64,000 bases of DNA from Hydrogenophaga sp. A37 (GTDB lineage: Bacteria > Pseudomonadota > Gammaproteobacteria > Burkholderiales > Burkholderiaceae_C), in NCBI RefSeq assembly GCF_002001205.1, contig NZ_MUNZ01000188.1, positions 121,592 to 185,591 on the forward strand. The letters are read 5' to 3'. Positions 33,941 to 41,477 of this stretch are shown in pieces. The position numbers and the translations under genes are program-made. Position 1 is the stretch's first letter; the number at the start of each line of letters is the position of its first letter. A model generated the notes under the pieces. That model saw nothing but the letters and a program-made list of their open reading frames with translations. It had not been told where the DNA came from and searched no databases.

Positions 33941-35157
33941 TGGCCGTCGCTTTGAACCTGCCGCAGGTCCACCGCTGGACATCGCTCAACAAGCTCGCGA
34001 AGGCTGCGGGCATGAGCGCCACCACGATGAAGCGCGCCGCTCGCGGGCAGTGGCCGGTGATCGGCCACGAACAGGTGCGCGAGCGCATCAATGCCGCCGT
34101 CACGAAGCTGGGCGCCCAGCCCGCCGACCTGGACGCGCTCTACACCGCGCAGCTCAACGAGCCTGCCAAAGAAGTTGGCCCCGATGTGCAGCAACACACC
34201 GAGGCCGTCCCCGCCCCTCAGGCACCTTTAACCGCAACCCAAGAGAAGGAGAAAGACATGCTACTTCAGAACGCAGCCATAACACCCGCCGCCCGCGAAC
34301 ACTTCGGGCTTCCCCGCAACCCGTTCGTTGACGACGTGCAAAGCGGCGACGACGTGTTCCAGACCTCCAGCGTGCGCTACGTGCGCTCCAGCTTGCTCGA
34401 CTGCGCGCTGCACCACGGCTTCGTCGCCGTGATCGGCGAGAGCGGCGCAGGCAAGAGCACGCTCGCCAACGATCTGGAAGACCGCATCAGCCGCGAAGGC
34501 CGCGACATCGTGATCATCCGCCCCTATGTCTTGGCGATGGAGGAAAACGACTCCAAGGGCAAGACCCTCAAGAGCGGCCAGATCGCCGAAGCGGTTCTGC
34601 GCAGCCTGGACCCACAGGCCAGCATGCGCAGCAGCCCAGAGGCTCGGTTCAATCAGGTGCACCAGCTGCTCAAGACCAGCGCCCGCGCCGGCCGGCGCCA
34701 CCTGCTGCTGATCGAAGAGGCTCACTGCATGCCCACCAGCACCCTCAAGCACCTGAAGCGGTGGATTGAGCTGCTCGAAGGCTTCCGCCGCCTGATCGGC
34801 GTGGCCCTGATCGCCCAGCCAGAACTGCGCAAGCGCTTCGACAGCGCTGGCCCCGAGCTGCGCGAGGTGGCTCAGCGCTGCGAGCTGATCGAACTGGGCG
34901 CCCTGGACACCGACCTCGAAGGCTACCTGCGCCACAAGTTCGCGCGCTTCGACCTGAAATACGAGCAGGTGTTCGCGACCGACGCCGCCGACGCGATCCG
35001 TGCCCGCTTGATCCACCTGCCGCGCGGCGGCAAGCCCTCAGACGTACGCAGCATCTGCTACCCGCTGGTGGTGAACAACCTGGTCAGCCGCGCCATGAAC
35101 GCCGCTGCCAACGCCGGCTACCCGGTGGTGGACGGCAACGTCATCAAGCACTGCTGA
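33937..35157 (+). CDS. MuB-like AAA ATPase with N-terminal helix-turn-helix
   Basis: A 406-residue protein. The N-terminus is a DNA-binding unit (SLNKLAKAAGMSATTMKRAARG), followed by a linker and an AAA domain with Walker A GESGAGKS (167-174) and Walker B LLLIEEAH (256-263). It should bind target DNA and activate the transposase. ATGA overlap couples it to the transposase gene. An internal in-frame ATG at 34258 has a strong AAGGAG seven bases upstream and could give a 299-residue ATPase without the N-terminal domain. Confidence 0.88.
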   Translation: MMAVALNLPQVHRWTSLNKLAKAAGMSATTMKRAARGQWPVIGHEQVRERINAAVTKLGAQPADLDALYTAQLNEPAKEVGPDVQQHTEAVPAPQAPLTATQEKEKDMLLQNAAITPAAREHFGLPRNPFVDDVQSGDDVFQTSSVRYVRSSLLDCALHHGFVAVIGESGAGKSTLANDLEDRISREGRDIVIIRPYVLAMEENDSKGKTLKSGQIAEAVLRSLDPQASMRSSPEARFNQVHQLLKTSARAGRRHLLLIEEAHCMPTSTLKHLKRWIELLEGFRRLIGVALIAQPELRKRFDSAGPELREVAQRCELIELGALDTDLEGYLRHKFARFDLKYEQVFATDAADAIRARLIHLPRGGKPSDVRSICYPLVVNNLVSRAMNAAANAGYPVVDGNVIKHC

Positions 35158-35173
35158 TCGGAGGGCGCACACC

Positions 35174-35332
35174 ATGATCTTCCGACTTCAAGTCACCCTG
35201 CAGGACGGCAAGCGCTATGCCGGCCTGGGCTTCTTCACGGACTCGGGCGAAGCACTGGAACAGACCTGGGCTGACTACCCGGAGGCCTCTACCGTCAGCG
35301 CGATCTGCCTGAGTCGGAGGGCCGCGTCATGA
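35174..35332 (+). CDS. Small early protein, 52 residues
   Basis: MIFRLQVTLQDGKRYAGLGF starts a short beta-type protein that ends by overlapping the next gene by four bases (ATGA). No family is recognised. Coupled spacing and absence of stops support it as a gene. Confidence 0.55.
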   Translation: MIFRLQVTLQDGKRYAGLGFFTDSGEALEQTWADYPEASTVSAICLSRRAAS

Positions 35333-35643
35333 ACTGCTGCGACGACAACGGCAAATGCACCGGCGGCGCCGGATGCGCTGCGCGAACAGTGCGCAGTTGC
35401 GACGAGCTGGGCGTGTGCCAGCACAAGCGCCCGCGCTGCGAAGGCTGCACCGTGGGCCTCCAACTCACCAGCGAAGGCATCCGCTTCGCACCTGGCGAGA
35501 TCGAACACTACCGCACCCCTTTCCTCGGCACGCCAGCGCAACGCCGCGAGCTGGCCCGCTGGTCGAAGCAAGCGGCGGCGCTCCTGGTGGTGGTCGGGCT
35601 CGCCTCGCTGGCAGTGGGTGTGATCGCAGGGAGGCTCCAGTGA
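35329..35643 (+). CDS. Cys-rich protein with C-terminal membrane segment
   Basis: A 104-residue protein with eight cysteines in the first 45 residues (CCDDNGKC, GGAGC, CDELGVC, CEGC), a likely zinc-binding or disulfide cluster. One C-terminal membrane span follows (AAALLVVVGLASLAVGVIAG). It overlaps both neighbours. Function unknown. Confidence 0.6.
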   Translation: MNCCDDNGKCTGGAGCAARTVRSCDELGVCQHKRPRCEGCTVGLQLTSEGIRFAPGEIEHYRTPFLGTPAQRRELARWSKQAAALLVVVGLASLAVGVIAGRLQ

Positions 35644-35948
35644 AGACCAGCGACACGAACTACAGCAGCGCCTTCTACGGCGGCTTTTCTGAGGACGAGC
35701 TGGCGCTCTGGCGCCATCTGCGCAACCAGGGCGGCTACTGGATCGCGGGCGAGCTGATGCCCAGCTTCCCGCAGCTCGCACCGGCCCAGAAGGTGGGCGG
35801 TGTGCTCAAGCGGCTCTTCAGCGCCAAGCACGTGGCGCGCCGCATGGGCGCCGGTGGTGTGTGGGCCTACGGCGTCACGGCAGCGTGCAGCCCGCCCATG
35901 CGCGAGAGCATGACCATTCCAGCCGCCACATTGACGGAGGCCGCATGA
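35640..35948 (+). CDS. Hypothetical early protein with GTG start
   Basis: A 102-residue protein. The GTG at 35640 overlaps the previous stop (GTGA). The sequence LWRHLRNQGGYWIAGELMPSFPQL...VGGVLKRLFSAKHVARR looks like a winged helix that may bind DNA. No family is assigned. Confidence 0.6.
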   Translation: MKTSDTNYSSAFYGGFSEDELALWRHLRNQGGYWIAGELMPSFPQLAPAQKVGGVLKRLFSAKHVARRMGAGGVWAYGVTAACSPPMRESMTIPAATLTEAA

Positions 35949-36208
35949 GCGATCTGCACCACATCGACCTGGCCTCAGAGGCCACGGTCCACCTCGACGG
36001 CCTGCGCATCGTGCTGTTGGCGCTGCTGCCCAAAGACGGCAGGCCCCGCACCGTGGCCGAACTCTCAGCCAACACGGGAGCCAACTCGGCCTCCATCGTC
36101 GACGCGCTGCTCGACGACTACATGGCCGGCGCGCTGGAGTTCGACGTGCGCGCCGACGCCTACCGCCTCTCCACCACCAAAGCCCGCCCACAAGGAGCCA
36201 TCGCGTGA
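35945..36208 (+). CDS. Small winged-helix-like early protein
   Basis: An 87-residue protein whose middle (KDGRPRTVAELSANTGANSASIVDALLDDYMAGALEF) reads like a winged helix. It overlaps the genes on both sides by four bases. Probably a regulator or accessory factor; unproven. Confidence 0.58.
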   Translation: MSDLHHIDLASEATVHLDGLRIVLLALLPKDGRPRTVAELSANTGANSASIVDALLDDYMAGALEFDVRADAYRLSTTKARPQGAIA

Positions 36209-36462
36209 ACACCACGGAAATCCACGACATGCCAACCAACCAGGAAGACCAAGCGCTGCAAATGCTGGTCAAACAACTGGTGGTGATCGCCGATCAGGCG
36301 CCCGACCACCAACTGCTGTTGGTCGCGCTGATGTCCATCTACAAGGCCGTGGCGATCACCCACCCCTGCTGCACAGCAGTCGCAGCGCAAACCGCATTGC
36401 AGGTTGGCGGCGAGCTGCTGATCCGTTCGCTCGGCACCCAGTCTGCCGGCCCCATTCACTGA
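36205..36462 (+). CDS. Hypothetical early protein with GTG start
   Basis: An 85-residue helical protein (MLVKQLVVIADQAPDHQLLLVALMSIYKAVA) starting at GTG 36205, which overlaps the previous stop. No recognisable motif. Coupling supports it as a gene. Confidence 0.52.
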   Translation: MNTTEIHDMPTNQEDQALQMLVKQLVVIADQAPDHQLLLVALMSIYKAVAITHPCCTAVAAQTALQVGGELLIRSLGTQSAGPIH

Positions 36463-36483
36463 CCTCACCAGGAGCAACCCACC

Positions 36484-36999
36484 ATGGCAACCCGAATCAA
36501 GACCACCAGCGGCGGCAACGTGCCGCAATCGAAGGCCGACGCTATGCGCGACATCAAGGCCATTGGCGATATGCAGCGCGAGCTGGGCCGCATCCAGGCC
36601 GACCTGAACGACGAGATCGCCAACCTGACCAAGCGGGCCGCGCCCAAGATCGAGAGCCTGCGTGAGCGCCTCACCGAGCTGCAGGCAGGTGTGCACACCT
36701 GGTGCGAGGCGCACCGCGTTGAGCTGTGCGGCAAAGGCAAGACCGCCAACCTGGTGACCGGCGAAGTGAGCTGGCGCCAGCGCCCACCGAGCGTGTCCAT
36801 CGCCAAGGCCGAAGACGTGATCCAGCGCCTGCGCGGGCTGGGCCTGTTTCGCTTTGTGCGTGAGAAGGAAGAGATCAACAAGGAAGCCATCCTGGCCGAG
36901 CCGGCCGAGGTCGCGGGCATCAAAGGCATCAAGGTGGTGACCGGCGTCGAAGATTTCGTGATCACGCCGTTCGAAGTGGAAGTGGGAGAGACGGCATGA
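36484..36999 (+). CDS. gam: Gam-like host-nuclease inhibitor
   Basis: A 171-residue protein of the Mu Gam family (Mu Gam is about 174). A long N-terminal coiled coil (IKAIGDMQRELGRIQADLNDEIANL) is followed by LCGKGKTANLVTGEVSWRQRPPSV and the C-terminal ITPFEVEVGE. Gam is the phage orthologue of Ku; it binds duplex DNA ends and protects them from exonucleases. GGAGCAA precedes the start. Confidence 0.88.
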   Translation: MATRIKTTSGGNVPQSKADAMRDIKAIGDMQRELGRIQADLNDEIANLTKRAAPKIESLRERLTELQAGVHTWCEAHRVELCGKGKTANLVTGEVSWRQRPPSVSIAKAEDVIQRLRGLGLFRFVREKEEINKEAILAEPAEVAGIKGIKVVTGVEDFVITPFEVEVGETA

Positions 37000-37121
37000 G
37001 CGCGGTCTGGTTTTTCATCGGCTACGTCCTGGGCTGCGTCATGTCCATGGGCGCGATTTACCTCGGCCACCGCATCGCTGAGCGGAACGCTCTGCAGCAG
37101 AAGACTGGGGGTGCGTCATGA
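36996..37121 (+). CDS. Tiny membrane protein, 41 residues
   Basis: MSAVWFFIGYVLGCVMSMGA is a single membrane segment followed by a short charged tail. It overlaps gam and rdgC by four bases each (ATGA at both ends). Function unknown; small membrane proteins between early genes may act in exclusion or host takeover. Confidence 0.55.
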   Translation: MSAVWFFIGYVLGCVMSMGAIYLGHRIAERNALQQKTGGAS

Positions 37122-38059
37122 TCAAGAACGCCACCATCTACCGTATCGCCTCGTCGCTCCACCTGCTGTCGTTAGAGAACATGGGGGACTGCCTGCAGAA
37201 GGCCGCGTTCGTGCCCTGCGGTGCCACGCAGGACAAGGCCGTGGGCTGGGTTGAGCCACGCGGTGAAGCACACGGCGCCCTGGTCGAGCTGATCGCCGGT
37301 CAGCGCATCCTGAAGCTGATGATCGAAACCAAGGCTGTGCCCGGCTCGCTGGTGCGCACCACCGCCCAGGCCGCTGCCGATCAGATCGAAGCCGAGACCA
37401 GCCGCAGGCCCGGAAAAAAGCAGATGAAGGAACTGCGCGAAGACGCCCTGCTGGAGCTGCTGCCGAACGCGTTCGCCCGCCAGGCGGCCGTGTGGATCTG
37501 GATCGACCTGAACGCCGGCCTGCTGGTGATCGGGTCGACCAGTCGCCACCAGATCGACGAAACGGTGACCGCGCTGGTCAGCACCTTCGGCCACCTGCAG
37601 TTGCAGCTGCTGCAGACCAAGGTCACACCGCAGAGCGCGATGACAAACTGGCTTTCAGCCGAAGACCCAGAACACGCTTGGGTGGACGGGTTCTCCATTG
37701 AGCGCGAGTGTGAGTTGCGGTCGGCTGACGAGGAAAAGTCAGTGATCCGATTCACCCGCCACAGCCTGGGCGGCGAACAGGTGCGCAAGCACATCACCGA
37801 AGGCAAGCTGCCCACCCGCCTGGCACTGAGCTGGGAAGGCCGCGTCGGGTTCGTACTCACCGAGTCCATGCAGCTCAAGAAGATCACCTTCCTGGAAGGC
37901 GTGTTGAACGACCGACCAGAAGACGGCGAGAGCAGCTTTGACACCGATGTGGCGTTGACCACGGGCGAACTGGGCAAGTTGATCCCGGCGCTCGTGGAGG
38001 CGCTGGGTGGCGAGCTGGTGGTTGGTTCTGGCCTGCCTGATGCACCAGGAGGTGCGTGA
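37118..38059 (+). CDS. rdgC: Recombination-associated protein RdgC (phage copy)
   Basis: A 313-residue protein matching RdgC (E. coli about 303): AFVPCGATQDKAVGWVEPR, ARQAAVWIWIDLNAGLLVIGSTS and LALSWEGRVGFVLTESMQLKKITFLEG are family landmarks. RdgC forms a ring around duplex DNA and limits RecA access. Inside the early operon, next to gam, it may shield transposing phage DNA from host recombination. Confidence 0.88.
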   Translation: MIKNATIYRIASSLHLLSLENMGDCLQKAAFVPCGATQDKAVGWVEPRGEAHGALVELIAGQRILKLMIETKAVPGSLVRTTAQAAADQIEAETSRRPGKKQMKELREDALLELLPNAFARQAAVWIWIDLNAGLLVIGSTSRHQIDETVTALVSTFGHLQLQLLQTKVTPQSAMTNWLSAEDPEHAWVDGFSIERECELRSADEEKSVIRFTRHSLGGEQVRKHITEGKLPTRLALSWEGRVGFVLTESMQLKKITFLEGVLNDRPEDGESSFDTDVALTTGELGKLIPALVEALGGELVVGSGLPDAPGGA

Positions 38060-38349
38060 TGACCAAGACGCTCAAAGCAGCAGCAGTCATCGCCAGCGGC
38101 AACGCCACGATCACCTTCGAAGACCAAGGCCAGGACTTCCTGGTGTGGGACATCAAGGACCGCAAGGTGGTGGCCTGCCGCCCGTTCCAGGCGGACCTGT
38201 GGGTCGGCTCCGAAGTCCTGTCGTTTCCTGAGGTCGGAAAGACGGTCGAGATCCAGATGCCCACGGATCGCGGTGGCCGGCGCATGTGGGTCAAGTACCC
38301 GCTCGTGAAGGTCGAGGCGTTTCGGATGGTTGAGGAGAAGGCCCCATGA
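38059..38349 (+). CDS. Hypothetical early protein
   Basis: A 96-residue beta-rich protein (ATITFEDQGQDFLVWDIKDR, GKTVEIQMPTDRGGRRMWVKY). It overlaps rdgC by one base (TGATG) and the next gene by four. No family is recognised. Confidence 0.58.
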   Translation: MTKTLKAAAVIASGNATITFEDQGQDFLVWDIKDRKVVACRPFQADLWVGSEVLSFPEVGKTVEIQMPTDRGGRRMWVKYPLVKVEAFRMVEEKAP

Positions 38350-38585
38350 GCCGCCCCGCACAGCTCCAGTTCAACAGCGCGGGCGCCTGGCGCAGCGGGC
38401 TCAACTTCGACGCGGGCGAGGTGCCCGACGAGTTCCTGCAGGCGGCTGATTCGCTCGCCCGTCTGTCCGGGGAGCACGTCGGCATGCGCGTGCTGATGTG
38501 TGTCCCGAACGGCAGCGGCGGCTACATCGCCTCTCGTCACGTGCTCATGCACTGGACGCGCGAACACGGCTGGGTGAAGACATGA
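38346..38585 (+). CDS. Hypothetical early protein
   Basis: A 79-residue protein beginning MSRPAQLQFNSAGAWRSGLN, coupled by ATGA overlaps to both neighbours. It contains a hydrophobic strand HVGMRVLMCVP. Function unknown. Confidence 0.55.
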   Translation: MSRPAQLQFNSAGAWRSGLNFDAGEVPDEFLQAADSLARLSGEHVGMRVLMCVPNGSGGYIASRHVLMHWTREHGWVKT

Positions 38586-38788
38586 GCCGCAGCCCTATCG
38601 ACCGCGCCAAGGGCGCGCAGAACTACCAGAGCGCGATGGAGCGCCAGCGCTGCGAGATCTGCGCGCAATCAGTCGAGTGCTACGGCTCCACGCTGCAGTG
38701 CCGGCTGGGCTCGTTTCTCGTCACGAAGTATTCGGTGTGCGACCGCTGGGAATTGCGCCCCCGCCCGGGCTTCAAAACGCCGCCATGA
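38582..38788 (+). CDS. Small Cys-containing early protein
   Basis: A 68-residue protein with CEIC, then further cysteines in VECYG, LQCRLG and SVCDRW: a possible zinc site. It is the last gene before a terminator and overlaps the previous gene by four bases. Function unknown. Confidence 0.55.
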   Translation: MSRSPIDRAKGAQNYQSAMERQRCEICAQSVECYGSTLQCRLGSFLVTKYSVCDRWELRPRPGFKTPP

Positions 38789-38975
38789 ATCCACAACGCG
38801 CGTCGGCCAACGGTGGGGCGCGATAGGCCGATGGGGATATGCGGTGGGTGCCCCAGGTTTGCATACCCAACTACCGCTGTCAGATGGACTGCCTCCTTTC
38901 AGCTACCAGTCTGACCGGTTTCCCGAGGCGGCCGTGAGCGCCTCGGACCACCCCTCAAACGGATGGTTTCAAAAG

Positions 38976-38997
38976 AGCACCCACCAGGTGCTTTTTT
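38976..38997 (+). terminator. Intrinsic terminator between early operon and DUF2786-gemA-mor
   Basis: AGCACC (38976-38981) and GGTGCT (38987-38992) form a six-base stem with a five-base loop, running into seven Ts (38991-38997 region). A run of As before the stem lengthens it. It lies 21 bases before the DUF2786 start, so it may attenuate rather than fully stop early transcription into the mor region. Upstream, GAGGCG and CGCCTC at about 38925-38944 form another hairpin. Confidence 0.75.
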
Positions 38998-39017
38998 GCA
39001 AGCAACTGGAGAACCAA

Positions 39018-39719
39018 ATGGACCGTGACACCGCCCTCACAAAGATCAAGAAGTGCCTCGCCCTCGCGAAGTCGAGCAACGAACACGAGGCCGCTGCCGC
39101 CATGCGCCAGGCGCAGAAGCTGATGGTCGAGCACAACCTGACCGAGGCCGATGCGGCGCTCAGCGACGTGAGCCAGGTGGCGCAGAAGACGGCCATGAAG
39201 ACGATGACGCCATGGGAGTCGTCGCTGGCGAGGGCGGTGGCCGATGCGTTCGAGTGTGATTTGGTCTGGAGCACAAGCCGCAAGCTGTCGCGGTCCCTGC
39301 GCGTCGTCTCTGAACGCAGCGTGATCTTCGTCGGTGTGGGCGCCGCGCCCGAGGTGGCTGGCTATGCATTCGACGTGCTCTCGCGCCAGTGCAGCCGGGG
39401 CCGCGCGGCCCATATCGCCCGCCAGCCCAAGGCCTGCAAGACGATTACGAAGACGGCCAGGGGCGACGAATATGCGATGGGCTGGGTGATGGCCGTGCGC
39501 GATCTGCTCGCCGCGTTTGCGGGCTCAGAAGCCAACACGCTGCTGATTGAAAAGTACATCGAGATCAACTTTCCGAACACCACCACGGTCAAGCCAAAGG
39601 ACCGGGCGAAGGGGCGCAATGTCTCCAACAACGACTTCTTCCAAGGCCACCACGCTGGGAAGAGCGCCGAGTTGAATCGCGGCGTCGGTGGCGTGCCAGA
39701 ACGAGGGCTGCTCGCATGA
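39018..39719 (+). CDS. DUF2786 family phage protein
   Basis: A 233-residue protein with the DUF2786 domain at its N-terminus: IKKCLALAKSSNEHEAAAAMRQAQKLMVEHNLTEADA. A conserved GDEYAMGWVMAVRDLLAAF segment lies in the middle. I chose ATG 39018, with GGAG eight bases upstream; the longer frame reads through the terminator. The family often sits near gemA in transposable phages; its role is unknown. Confidence 0.75.
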   Translation: MDRDTALTKIKKCLALAKSSNEHEAAAAMRQAQKLMVEHNLTEADAALSDVSQVAQKTAMKTMTPWESSLARAVADAFECDLVWSTSRKLSRSLRVVSERSVIFVGVGAAPEVAGYAFDVLSRQCSRGRAAHIARQPKACKTITKTARGDEYAMGWVMAVRDLLAAFAGSEANTLLIEKYIEINFPNTTTVKPKDRAKGRNVSNNDFFQGHHAGKSAELNRGVGGVPERGLLA

Positions 39720-40168
39720 CAAACGGCTCCATCCACATCGCTGCCATCCACGTCCTCAAGGCCAAGCTGGCGCTGGCCGACGCGGACTATCGCGCGCTGC
39801 TCAACGCGCTCACCGCCAAGAACAGCACCAGCGACATGACGCCCGCGCAGCGCCAGCAGGTGCGCGACCACATGCAGCGCCTGGCCGAGCGCTCGGGCGT
39901 GGCGCAGGCCAGCGGCAACACCGGCAAGGCATGGCAGGCCAAGCGAGCAGCCGCCAGCCCGCAGGAGCGCAAGGTGTGGGCGATCTGGAACGCGCTCAAG
40001 CGCGACGGAAAGATCGACAACGCCAGCGGCCAGGCGCTCAACGCCTGGGTGAAGCGCACGGTGCAGGTGGACGCGCTGGGGTTCTGCACCGGCCCGCAGC
40101 TGGACACGCTGATTGAGGCGCTCAAGCGCTGGCAAGACCGCGAGGTGAATCACCATGGCAAAGCCTGA
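39716..40168 (+). CDS. gemA: GemA-like regulatory protein
   Basis: A 150-residue protein of the Mu GemA (gp16) family: IHVLKAKLALADADYRALLNALTAKNSTSDMT and KVWAIWNALKRDGKIDNASGQALNAWVKR are its two conserved blocks. Mu GemA affects host gene expression and DNA supercoiling. It overlaps mor by 14 bases, as in Mu-like genomes. Confidence 0.85.
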   Translation: MTNGSIHIAAIHVLKAKLALADADYRALLNALTAKNSTSDMTPAQRQQVRDHMQRLAERSGVAQASGNTGKAWQAKRAAASPQERKVWAIWNALKRDGKIDNASGQALNAWVKRTVQVDALGFCTGPQLDTLIEALKRWQDREVNHHGKA

Positions 40169-40520
40169 ATTTGTGTTTCAGTTCCCCGAGAACTATCCCG
40201 ATGTCCTGGAGCAAATGGGCCAGGTGATCGGGCGCACCTTGCTCAAGAACGGCATGCAGAAGCCGAAGGCGCAGGTGGCGGCATTTGAGTCGGTCGAGGG
40301 CATCCGCTCCGAACTGGGTGGCGCGTTCCTCTACATCAACAAGGGTGTGAGCTACGAGCTGAGCCTGCGCGACCGCGAGATCTGGGATGAGTTCGACGGC
40401 AAGAACTACTTCGAGCTGAGCAAGAAGCACAAGCTGAGCGAGATGCAGATCCGCAACATCATCAACGCCATCCGTGCGCAGGAGCTGGCGAAGCGGCAAG
40501 GCACGCTCGGGTTCGAGTGA
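40155..40520 (+). CDS. mor: Mor-like transcription activator
   Basis: A 121-residue protein of the Mor/C family. A dimerisation N-terminal half (ENYPDVLEQMGQVIGRTLLKNGM) is followed by a C-terminal helix-turn-helix (IWDEFDGKNYFELSKKHKLSEMQIRNIINAIR). No second Mor/C paralogue is seen, so this one probably does the job of both Mor and C in Mu. The late-motif copy at 40524 starts three bases after its stop codon. Confidence 0.87.
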   Translation: MAKPEFVFQFPENYPDVLEQMGQVIGRTLLKNGMQKPKAQVAAFESVEGIRSELGGAFLYINKGVSYELSLRDREIWDEFDGKNYFELSKKHKLSEMQIRNIINAIRAQELAKRQGTLGFE

Positions 40521-40523
40521 CGA

Positions 40524-40540
40524 CAATAAAGCGTTTTAAT
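40524..40540 (+). promoter_or_regulatory. Late promoter motif, copy 4 (packaging-head operon)
   Basis: CAATAAAGCGTTTTAAT on the plus strand differs from the three minus-strand copies (CAATAAACCGTTTTAAT) at one of 17 bases. It lies directly after mor and 68 bases before the first packaging-operon gene. The imperfect dyad symmetry fits binding of a dimeric Mor/C-type activator. Confidence 0.72.
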
Positions 40541-40607
40541 TCCCCGCCCGTGAGGGCACGGACACACTGGTGCGCAGGCCATTTCAAAGGCCACATCTGC
40601 ACCAGAT

Positions 40608-40850
40608 ATGAGCACACACGGCGACGTCATTGACCGCGCAAACGAGCGCGCAAACACATTCACCGAAGACGGCATCGCGGAGGTCCGTCGCCATCTGGCC
40701 GAGCAGGCCCTGAAGCCGAGCGCCACAGCCTGCGAGGCCTGCGGCGCAGACATTCCCGAAGCACGCCGCACCGCCATCCCCGGCATCTCCACCTGCGTGG
40801 ACTGCGCCACCGCCGCCGAATACCACAACCACCTGGGGATTCGGCCATGA
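40608..40850 (+). CDS. TraR/DksA-type C4 zinc-finger protein
   Basis: An 80-residue protein. A helical N-terminal half is followed by CEACGADIPEARRTAIPGIST and CVDCA, the C4 zinc finger of TraR/DksA proteins. Phage TraR-like proteins bind in the secondary channel of RNA polymerase and reset promoter choice without ppGpp. As the first late gene it may help shift transcription to the phage. Confidence 0.85.
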   Translation: MSTHGDVIDRANERANTFTEDGIAEVRRHLAEQALKPSATACEACGADIPEARRTAIPGISTCVDCATAAEYHNHLGIRP

Positions 40851-41155
40851 ACATTCAAGTTGACTTCTGGCACGTCGCCGCTCTGCTGATCGGCTTCATC
40901 GGCGTGCTTGCCACCTTCGGGCAGATCCTGCTGGCGCAGATGGACAAACGCATCGACCACCACAACGACCGGCTGTCCAACCTGGAGAAGGATTTCGCCG
41001 AGCACAAGTCGACGCTGCCGCTTCACTACCAGCGCAGGGAGGACACGATTCGGTTCGAGACCACTCTGAACGCGAAGCTGGACGCCACCTATGGCCGCAT
41101 CGAACGGCTGTCAGAAAAGCTGGCTTCCTTCATCGAACGACTTTCGGAGAAATGA
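40847..41155 (+). CDS. Membrane-anchored coiled-coil protein
   Basis: A 102-residue protein with one N-terminal membrane span (HVAALLIGFIGVLATFGQILL) and a coiled coil whose end is repetitive (RIERLSEKLASFIERLSEK). It overlaps the previous gene by four bases. The shape resembles small i-spanins or holin-associated proteins, but lysis genes are in the other arm. Function unknown. Confidence 0.6.
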   Translation: MNIQVDFWHVAALLIGFIGVLATFGQILLAQMDKRIDHHNDRLSNLEKDFAEHKSTLPLHYQRREDTIRFETTLNAKLDATYGRIERLSEKLASFIERLSEK

Positions 41156-41156
41156 C

Positions 41157-41468
41157 ATGAGCATCGACATGGACAAGGCCACCCGGGAGGCGTTGCGCTG
41201 GCTGATCCTGCAGGCGCTGAATTCGGCGCGGCCGATTGGCGCGAGTGAGCAGGTGTTGTATCAGGCCATCGTGCCGAGCCAGCCGATGCTCACCAATCTG
41301 GAGCTGCGCCGAAATCTGGACTACCTGCAAGAGCGCGAGCTGCTGCAGATCACGGGCAAGGGCGAGCAGCCGTTTTGGTTTGCGAAGCTGACGCGGCATG
41401 GTGCTGACGTCGTGGAATACACGGTGCCCATCGAGCCCGGTATTGCCCGCCCTTCGAAGTACTGGTGA
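41157..41468 (+). CDS. VpaChn25_0724-like phage protein
   Basis: A 103-residue protein with a winged-helix look (NLELRRNLDYLQERELLQIT) and the conserved end WFAKLTRHGADVVEYTV...PGIARPSKYW. I recall this pattern from the VpaChn25_0724 family just upstream of the small terminase in Mu-like phages. Start ATG 41157 follows CGGAG. Function unknown. Confidence 0.7.
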   Translation: MSIDMDKATREALRWLILQALNSARPIGASEQVLYQAIVPSQPMLTNLELRRNLDYLQERELLQITGKGEQPFWFAKLTRHGADVVEYTVPIEPGIARPSKYW

Positions 41469-41477
41469 GGCCCGGCC

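Noticed and set aside
38844..39017. Extended N-terminus of the DUF2786 protein from 38844
   Set aside because: The extension reads through a hairpin terminator and has no family similarity. ATG 39018 has a ribosome binding site and begins the conserved domain.
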